Part shown: positions 53,075-61,748 of the stretch, one piece after another
Layout: the number at the start of each line of letters is the position of its first letter
Numbering within the stretch: the first letter of the stretch is position 1
Assembly (NCBI RefSeq): GCF_009497775.1
Contig: NZ_CP031012.1
Span: forward strand, 1,488,001 to 1,552,000
Reading direction: 5' to 3'
Origin: Alcaligenes faecalis
GTDB lineage: Bacteria > Pseudomonadota > Gammaproteobacteria > Burkholderiales > Burkholderiaceae_B
Length of the DNA stretch: 64,000 nt
Notes under the pieces: generated by a model
What the model saw: the letters and a program-made list of their open reading frames with translations, nothing else
Told to the model about the DNA's origin: nothing
Database searches by the model: none
Position numbers and translations under genes: made by a program

Positions 53075-53333
53075 GATTTACCCATAGAACCGCTCAGTGC
53101 AATACCAAGCTGAAAATCAGCGTGATGAAGAATATCGCCATCGTAGGGAGGTCTGCGCTGGAAGTCAAAGCGATTGCAATGATGCGCAAAAAAATGATTT
53201 GTGCTGTTAAGGTGGGGCTTGCGCCCCTGCATCGAACTTGAGACGGTTCAGAGGGTGCTATAGTGCCCGCTTTGCCGCATAACGGCGACTCGACCCAGGC
53301 GGGCCAAGGCCCACTACACGATCAGGAACAACC

Positions 53334-54095
53334 ATGAGCAATGCGATTAATTTTGACAAAGGCGACTACCGCTTCATTCCGACCGGCGTGAACCGCTTTT
53401 CGGGCGGGGTGGCCGCTCAGCCCGGTTACGAGATCTGCCGGGTCGTGTTTTCTGCCCCCGTGCCATTGAAAGAAGGCTTTGACCTGATTCAGGCCGTGCT
53501 GGAAGCGGAAGAGCGTCCCTTGACGGCCTTGTGCGCCTGCGAGCTGCGTTCTCCCGAGCCGGTCAGCGACAGCGACTTCAACAAGTTCAATGAGCTGTAT
53601 CTGGAAACGCTGAAAGAATGGGGCCTGATCAAAGGCAAGCACAATCCGGTCGCGCGCAGCAATGTGTCGCCACTGGTGGGTGCGCCTGCCGAGCCCAGCT
53701 TTTACGCTTTCAGCTACACGGTAGAAACCGATATTGAAGAAGCAACCTTTGTGATCGCAGGCAGCTGCGAAGTCCCCGAAACGCCGGATGACTATATAGA
53801 GAGCATCGTGGCTTATCAGGACGTATCGCCTGAAGGTCTGCTCAAGAAAGCTCAATGGGTGTTGGATGAAATGGAGCGTCGTCTGGAAGTGCTGGGTCAC
53901 GAGTGGGCTGATACCACCGCAACCCACGCCTATACGGTGCACAATCTGCATCCTTTCATGGCCAGTGAGTTGGCCAAGCGTGGCGCGATCAGCCACGGTC
54001 TGGGCTGGCATCTGGCTCGTCCTCCGGTCAAGGATCTGGAGTACGAAATGGATTGCCGCCGTGTTCTGAACGAGCGCGTACTGACCATTGATTAA
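53334..54095 (+). CDS. RidA-like / CnbZ-type deaminase family protein
   Basis: 253 residues. The sequence YRFIPTGVNRFSGGVAAQPGYEI, LTALCACELRSP and NVSPLVGAPAEPSFYAFSYTV resembles the two-domain CnbZ-type proteins (2-amino-5-chloromuconate deaminase relatives of the RidA group), from memory of the family. Such enzymes release ammonia from enamine or imine intermediates in aromatic amine breakdown. There is no catabolic gene beside it. It has its own AGGA ribosome-binding site and a strong terminator, so it is a single-gene unit. Confidence 0.6.
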   Translation: MSNAINFDKGDYRFIPTGVNRFSGGVAAQPGYEICRVVFSAPVPLKEGFDLIQAVLEAEERPLTALCACELRSPEPVSDSDFNKFNELYLETLKEWGLIKGKHNPVARSNVSPLVGAPAEPSFYAFSYTVETDIEEATFVIAGSCEVPETPDDYIESIVAYQDVSPEGLLKKAQWVLDEMERRLEVLGHEWADTTATHAYTVHNLHPFMASELAKRGAISHGLGWHLARPPVKDLEYEMDCRRVLNERVLTID

Positions 54096-54110
54096 TTGAT
54101 CAGTCCCCCA

Positions 54111-54148
54111 AAAAAACAGGCCCACATTAATGTGGGCCTGTTTTTTTT
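54111..54148. terminator. bidirectional terminator between the CnbZ-like gene and nhaA
   Basis: A CAGGCCCACATTAATGTGGGCCTG core flanked by A residues on one side and eight T on the other, a perfect palindrome that works on both strands. Confidence 0.93.
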
Positions 54149-54160
54149 ATGTCTGGTTGC

Positions 54161-55525
54161 TTATGCCTGGCTATACGCTGCCTGGCTGGCAGACTGCTGA
54201 TAGCGACGACGCACAATCAGACCCCATGCCAAGCCCAGTACCGCAGACGCCAAAGAGCCGCACAGAACGCCCAGCTTGGCCGCATCCAGCAGAACAGGCT
54301 CGGCAAAGGCCAGGTTGGCCACAAAGATGGACATGGTAAAGCCGATACCGGCCAGCAAACCAATCAGGGTGACGCCCGCCCAATCCATGCCGGCCGGTAG
54401 GGTGCACAGGCCCAGGCGCACAGGCAACCAGGTGCCCAGCAAGACGCCCAAGGGCTTGCCCACAATCAAGGCAATTGCCACGCCAAACAGCGCGCTTTGC
54501 GCACCGGCGGCATTCAGGTCCAGACCATTCAGGCTGACCCCGGCATTGGCCAGCGCAAACACCGGCATGATGATGAACGCCACCCAAGGGTGCAGTAAAG
54601 CAGGAATACGCTGAACTGGAGGCAGGATTTCACGCTGAGCCAGCTGCATTTTCTGCAAGGTATGCATGATCTCCTGAGTGTCGTGCTGGCCTTCCAGCTT
54701 GGCGGCCAGTTCCAGATTCAGGTGACGGGCCTTGCGCGGCAGAGGCAGGGCGCGCACGGGGCTCATCATGCCCAGGACCACACCGGCCAAGGTGGGGTGA
54801 GCACCTGTTTTCAAAAGGCCAAACCACAGAATTGCGCCGGGAACGACATAGGCCCAGGCCGAGCCTATGCCCATTTTCTGCAGGCCCAGAACCGCCACAA
54901 TACCAACGGCGGCAATCAGGAAAGCGCTGTAGTCCAGACCGCCGGAGTAAAAGAAGGCAATGATCAGGATGGCGACCAGGTCATCAATAATGGCCAGCGC
55001 CAACAAAAATACCCGCAAGCTGGGAGGCAGGGAGCGGCCCAGCAAAGCCAGCACACCCATCGCAAAGGCGATGTCGGTGGCGGTAGGAATGGCCCAACCC
55101 ATCAGCACTTTCGGGTCGGGGTTCATGGCGGCATAGATCAGCGCGGGCAGGGTAATGGCGGACAGGGCGGCACAGATAGGCAGCATGGCCGAGCGCCAGT
55201 CAGACAGGGCACCATCATGGATCTCGCGGCGGATCTCCATCCCGACAACCAGGAAGAACAGGGTCATCAAAATGTCGTTGACCCAGAAATGCAGGTCTTG
55301 CGAGAAACGCCAGGAGCCCAGCTCCAGGGTGACCTGGGTGTGCCACAGGGCAGAGTAGCTATCGGAAAATGAAGAGTTGGCCCAGATCAGGGCCACGGCG
55401 GCAGCCATCAACAGGACCACACCGCCTAGCGCCTCGATATGCAGGAGGCGCTGCAATTGTGCTTGCAACTGGCGGGTCAGAACATGGGCGCGCGGCAAGG
55501 GCGCACCCGAAGAAGGGTGGGACAT
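54161..55525 (-). CDS. nhaA: Na+/H+ antiporter NhaA
   Basis: 454 residues from the ATG at 55525, after GGAG. Twelve membrane helices. GWAIPTATDIAFAMGVLALLG and LALAIIDDLVAILIIAFFY hold the paired aspartates of the ion-binding site. It expels Na+ in exchange for protons and is pH-gated in characterised members. It is the second antiporter type in this window after the CPA1 protein at 9550. An upstream in-frame start would add 29 non-conserved residues. Confidence 0.94.
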   Translation of the reverse strand: MSHPSSGAPLPRAHVLTRQLQAQLQRLLHIEALGGVVLLMAAAVALIWANSSFSDSYSALWHTQVTLELGSWRFSQDLHFWVNDILMTLFFLVVGMEIRREIHDGALSDWRSAMLPICAALSAITLPALIYAAMNPDPKVLMGWAIPTATDIAFAMGVLALLGRSLPPSLRVFLLALAIIDDLVAILIIAFFYSGGLDYSAFLIAAVGIVAVLGLQKMGIGSAWAYVVPGAILWFGLLKTGAHPTLAGVVLGMMSPVRALPLPRKARHLNLELAAKLEGQHDTQEIMHTLQKMQLAQREILPPVQRIPALLHPWVAFIIMPVFALANAGVSLNGLDLNAAGAQSALFGVAIALIVGKPLGVLLGTWLPVRLGLCTLPAGMDWAGVTLIGLLAGIGFTMSIFVANLAFAEPVLLDAAKLGVLCGSLASAVLGLAWGLIVRRRYQQSASQAAYSQA

Positions 55526-55643
55526 GGTCGGCAAATCTCCACAAGGCGGCCCGACCTTGCGTATGTATTTAACCTGCCTTGCTGCACGATGCCAGCAAAA
55601 CACCCTGCGCAATTATAGGGATTGAGCCTCTTTAAGGCAATCG

Positions 55644-56102
55644 TCAGCTTGGCTCTGTGTCGGGCGCGATATGCATGGGAATCGTCACCGGGCCATCGTT
55701 GGTCAGGCTCAATTGCATATCGGCACCAAACACACCGCACTGCGTATCGGGCAGGCGGGCGCGGGCCATGGCTACCAGCTCGTCAAACAAGGGCTGGCTG
55801 ATGGCAGGGGGCGCGGCGCGGCTGAATCCAGGGCGATTACCCTTGCGCGTATCGGCCGCCAGGGTGAACTGGCTGACCAGCAGCAACTGGCCACCGGCTT
55901 GCAACAAGTTCAGATTCATCTTGCCTTGCTCGTCCGAAAAGATGCGCAGGGCCAGGAGCTTGTCCAGCAAACGCGCGGCTTGCTCGCTGGTGTCACCATG
56001 TTCGGCACAGACCAGAACGGCCATGCCCGCCCCAATTTTGGCGACGGTTTGCTTATCAATATCGACCTGGGCCTGGCGTACCCGTTGAATCAAGGCAATC
56101 AT
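55644..56102 (-). CDS. dtd: D-aminoacyl-tRNA deacylase
   Basis: 152 residues. The DTD active-site motifs are SQFTLAADTRKGNRP and, near the C-terminus, LTNDGPVTIPM (the cross-subunit GP motif). The enzyme removes D-amino acids (and glycine from tRNA-Ala) wrongly attached to tRNA. It follows the SMR gene by 15 bases in a dedA-SMR-dtd operon. Confidence 0.95.
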   Translation of the reverse strand: MIALIQRVRQAQVDIDKQTVAKIGAGMAVLVCAEHGDTSEQAARLLDKLLALRIFSDEQGKMNLNLLQAGGQLLLVSQFTLAADTRKGNRPGFSRAAPPAISQPLFDELVAMARARLPDTQCGVFGADMQLSLTNDGPVTIPMHIAPDTEPS

Positions 56103-56117
56103 ATTTATTCACTAAGA

Positions 56118-56462
56118 TCAGTGGCTGACGGCTTTGGAAAACAGATTCACAATCAGCACGCCCACCACAATAAAGGCGATGCCAATCATAGCGGCCAAAT
56201 CCAGTTTCTGCTTGAAGACCACCCAGCCAATCAGCGAAATCAGCACAATGCCCACGCCACTCCAGATGGCATAAGCCACCCCAACCGGCATGACGCGCAG
56301 GCTCAGCGACAGGAAGTAAAACGCACCCGCGTAGAACATGATCGTCAAGGCGCTGGGCATCAGGCGCGTAAATTGTTCAGAGCGCTGCAGCAAGCTGGTG
56401 GCGATGATCTCGAAGATAATCGCGATGAATAAATGCAGGTAGGCGAGGCTTACAGGAGTCAT
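56118..56462 (-). CDS. small multidrug resistance (SMR) efflux protein
   Basis: 114 residues with four helices. The essential Glu sits in helix 1 (LFIAIIFEIIATSLLQRSEQFTR), with YFLSLSLRVMPVGVAYAIWSGVGIVLI as the other family signature. SMR dimers export cationic drugs or guanidinium against protons. It sits between dedA (6 bases upstream) and dtd. Confidence 0.93.
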   Translation of the reverse strand: MTPVSLAYLHLFIAIIFEIIATSLLQRSEQFTRLMPSALTIMFYAGAFYFLSLSLRVMPVGVAYAIWSGVGIVLISLIGWVVFKQKLDLAAMIGIAFIVVGVLIVNLFSKAVSH

Positions 56463-56468
56463 GGAAAA

Positions 56469-56987
56469 TCAGGGTTGGAAACTGAGCCAGCCGGGTAGCA
56501 GCAAGACACTGGCCCACAAGGCGGCCGAGGCCCAGGAAGAAATATGAAAGCTGAGAGGCGACATGGCGCAGGTGCCCGCAATCAAGGGAACCGTCGAGCG
56601 CAAGGGGCCAATAAAGCGGCAGGCCACAATACTAAACCATCCCCAGCGTGCAAAAAAAGCCTGCGCCTTCGCATACAGGTGCAAACGTTTGCGGGCCCAC
56701 TCGAAGTGGAACAGATTGCCGCCGTAGCGTTGGCCCAGAAAAAAGGAGATGGCATTGCCCACGCCAGCGCCCAGCGTCACGGACAACCAGATCGGCAGCA
56801 AGCTCATTTCGCCGGCACCGACCAGGGCACCGACGGATAAAAGAATGGCCGTACCCGGTATGATCAGCGCCAGAAAAGGCAGGGACTCGACCAGACATAA
56901 GGCAAAAACAGCGGGGGCAACCCATTGAGGATTGGCACTGATCAGGGCGGTGGCCTGCTCTGCAAAATTGCTTAGGGTGCTCAGCAT
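56469..56987 (-). CDS. DedA-family membrane protein
   Basis: 172 residues. VESLPFLALIIPGTAILLSVGALVG with the conserved Glu, and FARWGWFSIVACRFIGPLRSTVPLIAG with the conserved Arg-x3-Pro-x-R pattern, mark the DedA / VTT-type fold. Members flip undecaprenyl phosphate or other lipids across the inner membrane. It heads the dedA-SMR-dtd group. Confidence 0.88.
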   Translation of the reverse strand: MLSTLSNFAEQATALISANPQWVAPAVFALCLVESLPFLALIIPGTAILLSVGALVGAGEMSLLPIWLSVTLGAGVGNAISFFLGQRYGGNLFHFEWARKRLHLYAKAQAFFARWGWFSIVACRFIGPLRSTVPLIAGTCAMSPLSFHISSWASAALWASVLLLPGWLSFQP

Positions 56988-57023
56988 ATCAACCAGAAGG
57001 AAGGGACAGCATCATGCCATCCT

Positions 57024-57494
57024 TTAGTTCAGGGCAAGACTCAGGATCAGGCGGTCCTTGTGCTGCAAACCGTCCTCAAACAGGGCCTCGTCGTAATGGT
57101 GCAGGAAATAATCGGGCTCTATCGCCACCACCCGAAAGCCGGCGCGCTGATAGAAAAACAGGGGATAGCCAATGGTGCCGGTGGCCACATATAAAGTCTG
57201 CCCGCCTTGTTCGCGTACATAGCGGATCAGGGCAGACAGCAGCGTGGCGCCCAGCCCATGACCTTGATGCGAGGGCTGAACGGCAATGTTCATCAGCTCC
57301 CAATCCTGGGCGTTCCTGCGTTGCAAAATAGCTGCCGCCACGATGTGCTCCTGATCTTTAATGCACCAGGCGTGAGGCGTGTCTCTGTAGCTTTCAATCA
57401 GGCTAGGGCTGGGATCGGCTTCCAGAAGCAAAGCCATGGGCAGGCAGGATCCATGTATCTGTTCTGCTTGCCCCAAATCCTTGGGCCGGCTCAT
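57024..57494 (-). CDS. GNAT-family N-acetyltransferase
   Basis: 156 residues from the ATG at 57494, which overlaps the ychJ stop (ATGA). The acetyl-CoA site is NIAVQPSHQGHGLGATLLSALI, with a later GYPLFFYQRAGFRVV typical of the GNAT C-terminal region. The substrate is unknown. Being coupled to the YchJ gene, it is probably cotranscribed with it. Confidence 0.88.
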   Translation of the reverse strand: MSRPKDLGQAEQIHGSCLPMALLLEADPSPSLIESYRDTPHAWCIKDQEHIVAAAILQRRNAQDWELMNIAVQPSHQGHGLGATLLSALIRYVREQGGQTLYVATGTIGYPLFFYQRAGFRVVAIEPDYFLHHYDEALFEDGLQHKDRLILSLALN

Positions 57495-57925
57495 GAAAAA
57501 TCCCCGTCCACGTAAAACCATTGGCCTTGTTCAAGGACAAAATGGCTGACTTCATGCAGACGATTCGCCCGGCCATTCAGACGGTTGCGAGCGACAAACT
57601 CCACAATCGCTTCCGTGTCGGAAACACGTTCATGACGACGCACATCCAGGCCCAGCCATTGCAAACCTTCCGGGTTGGGTTCCAGCGAATGGGGACGGGT
57701 GGAGCTATGCCAGGTGGCCAGCAGGTAGTCCAGATCGTCGCGTACAAAAGCGCTGTAACGCGAGCGCATCAAGGTAGCCGCATCGGGGGCTTGTAAGTAC
57801 TGCGGGCCTTGGTGCCAAGGGCCGCAACAGGCTTCGTAAGTTTTGGGATTGCCGCAGGGGCAGGAGTTTTTTGAAGAGGAAGGCTTTTTCAAGAGCGTAA
57901 CTGCCAAGACCAAAGAATGGCACAA
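57491..57925 (-). CDS. YchJ-family protein with SEC-C zinc motif
   Basis: 144 residues. NSCPCGNPKTYEACCGPWH is the SEC-C zinc-binding motif (CxC...CC). The rest, PDAATLMRSRYSAFVRDDLDYLLATWH and ending FVLEQGQWFYVDGD, is the NTF2-like YchJ domain. Function is unknown. The first ten or so residues before LLKKPSSSKNS look non-conserved, and the true start may be later. Confidence 0.87.
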   Translation of the reverse strand: MCHSLVLAVTLLKKPSSSKNSCPCGNPKTYEACCGPWHQGPQYLQAPDAATLMRSRYSAFVRDDLDYLLATWHSSTRPHSLEPNPEGLQWLGLDVRRHERVSDTEAIVEFVARNRLNGRANRLHEVSHFVLEQGQWFYVDGDFS

Positions 57926-58229
57926 GCATACCTGAAAGCAGGTATTGGTTTATGGCGCCCCCCAAGACCAAAAGTAACGATTCACAGGCCAGGCGTTATT
58001 GTTGCTGGATGCTGTATCAGGCAGGGGCGTTCGAGGTAGTACGGGTGCTGATAATGTCTGATTGGTTCACCGTATTGGCAAAAAGTTCCTGACCTGCCAT
58101 CAGACGTTTGACAGCGGCTGCCGGATGCGACGCTTCATCCCGGCTTGTCATCCTTGGCTTCACCCATAAAAAAACCCGCCCGCAAAAGCGGACGGGCTAG
58201 AGGCATGCGATTCGCTGCGTCGAACGGGC
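57926..58229. other. intergenic region between ychJ and the M48 protease
   Basis: 304 bases. It holds the terminator of the protease gene at 58168-58199 and presumably the ychJ promoter. I see no gene or repeat in the rest. Confidence 0.5.
58168..58199 (-). terminator. rho-independent terminator after the M48 protease gene
   Basis: Read on the minus strand, CCCGTCCGC and GCGGGCGGG pair around TTTT, with one mismatch, followed by seven T residues. Confidence 0.88.
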
Positions 58230-58988
58230 TTACTTAGCCGCGTCGATGCGCTGTTGCATACGCTGGGCGCGTTCTTTGGAGCCGGGGTGTGAGCTCATCA
58301 CGCTGCTTTCACCACCGTCCAGAGCGGCCAGTTTTTCAAAGGCAGAAACCAGACCCTGGGTCTTGAGCTTGCGCTCGGTCAGCAGTTCAAAGGAGTAGTC
58401 GTCAGCGTCGGACTCTTGCGATTGCGAGAACTGAGCGTTCAGGAAGGCTTCGGACAGCTCGCCCAATTGGCTGGAGTTCAGTTGAGCAACCACGCCGTTG
58501 CCGGTAGCGGCAGCCGCGTCACGAGCAGCGGACAGACCGTAGGCGGTTTGCATGGCTTTCTTGCTGTGGCCCAGCTCAACGTGGCCCATTTCGTGACCAA
58601 TCACGCCGCGCAGTTCGTCGTCGTTCATCTTGTCCATCAGACCGGCGTAAACACGGATGCAACCGTTAGCCATGGCCCAGGCGTTCACTTCCTGAGTCTG
58701 GTAAACCTTGAAGTTTGGTGTTTGACCGTTCAACTGTTTCGTCAAAGGCTTAACGACACGTTGCAGGCGCTTGTTGTACTTGCTGTTGGCGCTGGCTACT
58801 TTGTTTTCAGTGTCCATCTGTTTGCAAGATTGATCAGACAGGGCAATCACTTCCTGATCGGACAAATTGAAAGCCTGGACAGCCTTGCTGCCCGCACCCA
58901 CCATGCCACCCACATCCATTGTCTGGCAGCCTGCAGTCAGGCCAGCGACGGCCAGCATAGCGGCCAATGCACCCATACGAAAAGTCAT
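58230..58988 (-). CDS. M48-family metalloprotease lipoprotein (LoiP/YggG-like)
   Basis: 252 residues. Lipoprotein signal with LTAGC21, then the zinc protease motif HEMGHVELGH, AWAMANGCIRVYAGLMDKM before it, and QESDADDYSFELL carrying the third zinc ligand. LoiP-type proteases act on outer-membrane or periplasmic proteins under low salt or envelope stress. AAGGGGAAG precedes the ATG. It is monocistronic with a clear terminator. Confidence 0.92.
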   Translation of the reverse strand: MTFRMGALAAMLAVAGLTAGCQTMDVGGMVGAGSKAVQAFNLSDQEVIALSDQSCKQMDTENKVASANSKYNKRLQRVVKPLTKQLNGQTPNFKVYQTQEVNAWAMANGCIRVYAGLMDKMNDDELRGVIGHEMGHVELGHSKKAMQTAYGLSAARDAAAATGNGVVAQLNSSQLGELSEAFLNAQFSQSQESDADDYSFELLTERKLKTQGLVSAFEKLAALDGGESSVMSSHPGSKERAQRMQQRIDAAK

Positions 58989-59277
58989 GAACTTCCCCTT
59001 CTACTTTTATAAAGAGAAGCGATTTTAATGACTAGGCGGCGAAGGATTCCCATATAAAACAATCTTTAACAATTGTTGTTGGTGCACTTACACATAGATA
59101 AAAGACGTAGACGGGCACGATCAAGGAGATTAACGAGTTTTAGCCCCAAGATCCCATTCATTTCCGAAAGCCTGGCAACCCGCCGCCAAGGGGAGCAGTC
59201 TCAAGCAGCGTTAAACGCTAATGATTAGGCACCGATGCTACTATCCGCCTCATAAAAACGAGAGGGAGGTAAGGAAA

Positions 59278-59763
59278 ATGAGCAAGAAAATCATGGTGTT
59301 GTTGGGTACGCTGGTGCTGGCGGGTTGCGCGGCTCAAACTCAGGGGGAACGTAGCCTGAGTGTCCAGTCTTCACAAAGCTGTGCACAGATAGACGAGGCA
59401 GGCGTTGCCGCCTTGTTTGAGCGCTGGAATCAGTCGCTACAAACCGGCAAACCCGAGGCCGTCGTTAAAAACTACGCAGAGCGCTCGATTCTGCTGCCCA
59501 CACTGTCTGGCGTAAACCGTATTACGAAGGCAGAGAAAGAAGATTACTTCGACCACTTTCTGGTCGCCAAACCGCAGGGCAGGGTGACGGAACGGCAGAT
59601 CACCCTGGGTTGCAATATGGCGGTGGACTCGGGGCTGTATACCTTTCATATGGGTAGCAGCGGCAAAGACGTGGGCGCGCGTTACACCTACACCTATCAG
59701 TGGGATGGGCGGGATTGGCTGATTGTCAGCCACCATTCTTCGGTCTTGCCAGCTGATAAATAA
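59278..59763 (+). CDS. NTF2-like lipoprotein (SgcJ/EcaC, CaMKII-association-like domain)
   Basis: 161 residues from the ATG at 59278, with GGAGGTAAGGAAA directly upstream. Lipoprotein signal (LVLAGC) followed by a domain beginning DEAGVAALFERWNQSLQTGKPEAVVKNYAERSILLPT and ending YTYQWDGRDWLIVSHHSS, the SnoaL/DUF4440-like cone fold. Such domains bind small ligands or act as simple enzymes; no function is assigned. It is the last chromosomal gene before the prophage boundary. Confidence 0.75.
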   Translation: MSKKIMVLLGTLVLAGCAAQTQGERSLSVQSSQSCAQIDEAGVAALFERWNQSLQTGKPEAVVKNYAERSILLPTLSGVNRITKAEKEDYFDHFLVAKPQGRVTERQITLGCNMAVDSGLYTFHMGSSGKDVGARYTYTYQWDGRDWLIVSHHSSVLPADK

Positions 59764-59900
59764 GCAATTTTCAGGCCTGGGCGACTTGCTCAAACAGCAG
59801 GAAGCCCGGGCTTCAGGTTTGTTGCTGGATGGAAGTCAAAAGCAGGGAACAAGCAAGTTCGGCATTGTCATTATTCGTGTGGGCCGATACTTGAAAAAGG

Positions 59901-59945
59901 TGGTGCCCCCCCCGTGAGTCGAACACGGCACCAACGGATTATGAG
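59901..59945 (-). other. 3' fragment of elongator tRNA-Met: prophage attachment site
   Basis: Read on the minus strand, the sequence has the anticodon loop CTCATAA (anticodon CAT), a T arm CCGTG-TTCGACT-CACGG, a G-rich acceptor strand and CACCA. The 5' side does not continue as tRNA: the expected anticodon-stem partner and D arm are absent. This is what remains at one end after integration into a tRNA gene. The intact tRNA-Met should be at the other end of the element, beyond the window. Confidence 0.8.
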
Positions 59946-60063
59946 TAAGTGCCGCAGAGTACACGGAGCTTGTAAACCCGCATGTGCGCTTGATTTCCCA
60001 TTTGTGGTAAGTGCGCCAGATACGTAACTTTGCCGTCAGTGCGTCAATATTTCCCCCACCATT

Positions 60064-61035
60064 TTATGCAACTTTTTTGCGTCCAATCTGTTCAAGAGCA
60101 TCCCGAATTGATGAGGTCGCAAGGTGTGCGTACCGCTTTGTGCTGACAGCTGATTTATGACCTAGGACGGCACCCACAGTATATAGATCAACACCGGCGT
60201 TAATCATTTCACTTGCGGCGCTGTGTCGCAGGTCATGGAAGCGCAGCCATTCCATGCCAGCAGCCTTGCGTGCATCGCGGAAATGCTTGGATATACGACT
60301 CTGATCGGGTAAGGCGATGCTGACGCAGCAACGAATCCTTGGATGAATCGGCACGTGGCGCGGTTCGCCATTCTTCGTGTCATGCAGAACAAACACCCCG
60401 TCTCTGCGCTCAGCTTGTTTTATCTCCGACATTCGCATCCCGCTGTAGAAAGCAATGCGTATTGCTGCCCGTGTAGGCCGATGCGTGCAGGCCAAGCATA
60501 GGGCCAGCATCTGCCGTCGATCAATGAATAGTCTGCGTTCGTTCCTCACAGTGGGGGAAATCACGCGGTCAGCAGGATCGTGGGCGTTCATCCCGTGGTG
60601 CTTCCAGGCGTATCGACAAGCACTTGTCAGGTATCTGATGCGGTTTCGCAGGGTGGCCGCTGCCAGCTTAGAGCCGTCTGACTTTCTTGCTTTCACTGTG
60701 TATTCCTTGCAAGCGTCCGCTAATGCGGACATAGGCTTTTCTTGGTAGGCCCAGTACATCTGAGCCAGTTCGCCAATAATATTCTCCCCAGACTTCAGGG
60801 AAGGAACTCTTTCTTTTAGGTAGATCGCGACGGCTTCCTCGATGAGGTATTGGCGCTGCTCGACACTAGTTGCAATGGCGTAGAGACGGTCTGACTCTTT
60901 GCGGTCGTAGGTGTCAGCTTGGGTTCGCGTCCACGTTTTCGGAAGTAGCTTTCGAGCCCGGACCCTTCGGCCTTCAATTTGTCGGTCGAACTCAAAAACG
61001 TAGCAACCTCGTGCTTTATCTTTGTAAATCGACAT
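60064..61035 (-). CDS. int: phage integrase, tyrosine recombinase
   Basis: 323 residues. An Arm-binding N-terminus (KDKARGCYVFEFDRQIEGRRVRARKLL) and SAM-like core-binding region precede the catalytic domain. The catalytic set is R201 (YSGMRMSE), K221, H267-D-L-R270 (RFHDLRHSA), H293 (LGHKS) and the nucleophile Y302 (KRYAHL). It lies 119 bases from the tRNA-Met fragment, the expected place for an integrase acting on that site. Its first 220 bases overlap the HTH gene in another frame. Confidence 0.95.
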   Translation of the reverse strand: MSIYKDKARGCYVFEFDRQIEGRRVRARKLLPKTWTRTQADTYDRKESDRLYAIATSVEQRQYLIEEAVAIYLKERVPSLKSGENIIGELAQMYWAYQEKPMSALADACKEYTVKARKSDGSKLAAATLRNRIRYLTSACRYAWKHHGMNAHDPADRVISPTVRNERRLFIDRRQMLALCLACTHRPTRAAIRIAFYSGMRMSEIKQAERRDGVFVLHDTKNGEPRHVPIHPRIRCCVSIALPDQSRISKHFRDARKAAGMEWLRFHDLRHSAASEMINAGVDLYTVGAVLGHKSAVSTKRYAHLATSSIRDALEQIGRKKVA

Positions 61036-61184
61036 TGCTGTAGATACTCCGTTAAATCATCATCTGAAAAAACAATCCTGCGCCCGATTCGATGGCAGGG
61101 GATAGGCCCTGCAGGCGCGGCAAGATCGTATACGGTGCGCGCCGAAACACCTAGGCGCTTTGCAGCCTCTGTCACGGATAGCAT
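60816..61184 (-). CDS. excisionase-like helix-turn-helix protein
   Basis: 122 residues from the ATG at 61184, with GGGAG 6 bases upstream. The N-terminus MLSVTEAAKRLGVSARTVYDLA followed by CHRIGRRIVFSDDDLTEYLQQ is the MerR/excisionase-type winged helix used for recombination directionality. The C-terminal 70 residues, rich in Lys, Ser and Thr, are encoded in the part that overlaps int out of frame. If translated in full, expression of the two is coupled. A minus-strand terminator lies just upstream. Confidence 0.8.
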   Translation of the reverse strand: MLSVTEAAKRLGVSARTVYDLAAPAGPIPCHRIGRRIVFSDDDLTEYLQQCRFTKIKHEVATFLSSTDKLKAEGSGLESYFRKRGREPKLTPTTAKSQTVSTPLQLVSSSANTSSRKPSRST

Positions 61185-61196
61185 TGCATCTCCCAT

Positions 61197-61222
61197 CAAA
61201 AACCCGGCCTAAGGCCGGGCAG
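61197..61222 (-). terminator. terminator between the prophage small-gene cluster and the excisionase gene
   Basis: On the minus strand, CCCGGCC-TTA-GGCCGGG runs into TTTTT. It would separate the transcript of the five small genes and RT from the HTH-int pair. Confidence 0.8.
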
Positions 61223-61269
61223 GTTCCATTCTTTAGCTGTGACTGCGATCATGGCCGTGATTGTTTCGG

Positions 61270-61467
61270 TCACTTGGCTGGCTCCTTTGCGATCAGCTTC
61301 ACGCGCACCTTACGGCTCTTGGGCTTTGGTTTCCGCGCAAACCAGAGAGCCAACAAGTAGACGATGGCGACCCCCATCGTGAACCCGAGCCCTGGAAGGA
61401 AGCCATCAAGGAACTTGTTGAGCATCACCAGCCACTGAAACTCGTAGCCGAATGCAGTGAGCGTCAT
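61270..61467 (-). CDS. small phage membrane protein, hypothetical
   Basis: 65 residues. One clear transmembrane helix (LGFTMGVAIVYLLALWFA) is followed by a strongly basic tail (RKPKPKSRKVRVKLIAK). The start overlaps the previous stop (ATGA). No family is recognised. The layout is compatible with a small holin-like or accessory membrane protein, but it is not in a lysis cassette. Confidence 0.6.
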   Translation of the reverse strand: MTLTAFGYEFQWLVMLNKFLDGFLPGLGFTMGVAIVYLLALWFARKPKPKSRKVRVKLIAKEPAK

Positions 61468-61748
61468 GCCTGCTCCTTACGGTCTGCGATGCGATAGACC
61501 CCTTGGCGTTTCGGTATGCGGGCGATCAGTCCGGCTTTGGCTAATTTGAATAATTCCATGCTCACAGCCTGCCGTTTCTTGACCTGGCCAGTTGATCGGT
61601 AAATGTCGATCATGATTTGATCGATGCTTGCGATCTCTCGCTGTCGTATGCTGGCAATGACTGGGTTTTCTGTCTTGGCAATTGCTTTCTTGCTGAGCTG
61701 AGCCAACAGCTCTGGCGGAAGCCCTTCAATATCTTTTTTCTTAAGCAT
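61464..61748 (-). CDS. hypothetical phage protein
   Basis: 94 residues, soluble. The C-terminal half (YRSTGQVKKRQAVSMELFKLAKAGLIARIPKRQGVYRI) has the look of a winged helix, suggesting DNA binding, but I recognise no family. It overlaps both neighbours by a few bases. Confidence 0.6.
   Translation of the reverse strand: MLKKKDIEGLPPELLAQLSKKAIAKTENPVIASIRQREIASIDQIMIDIYRSTGQVKKRQAVSMELFKLAKAGLIARIPKRQGVYRIADRKEQA

Noticed and set aside
52851..53333. M-box (Mg2+ riboswitch) before mgtE
   Set aside because: No sequence or stem pattern that I can match to the M-box.
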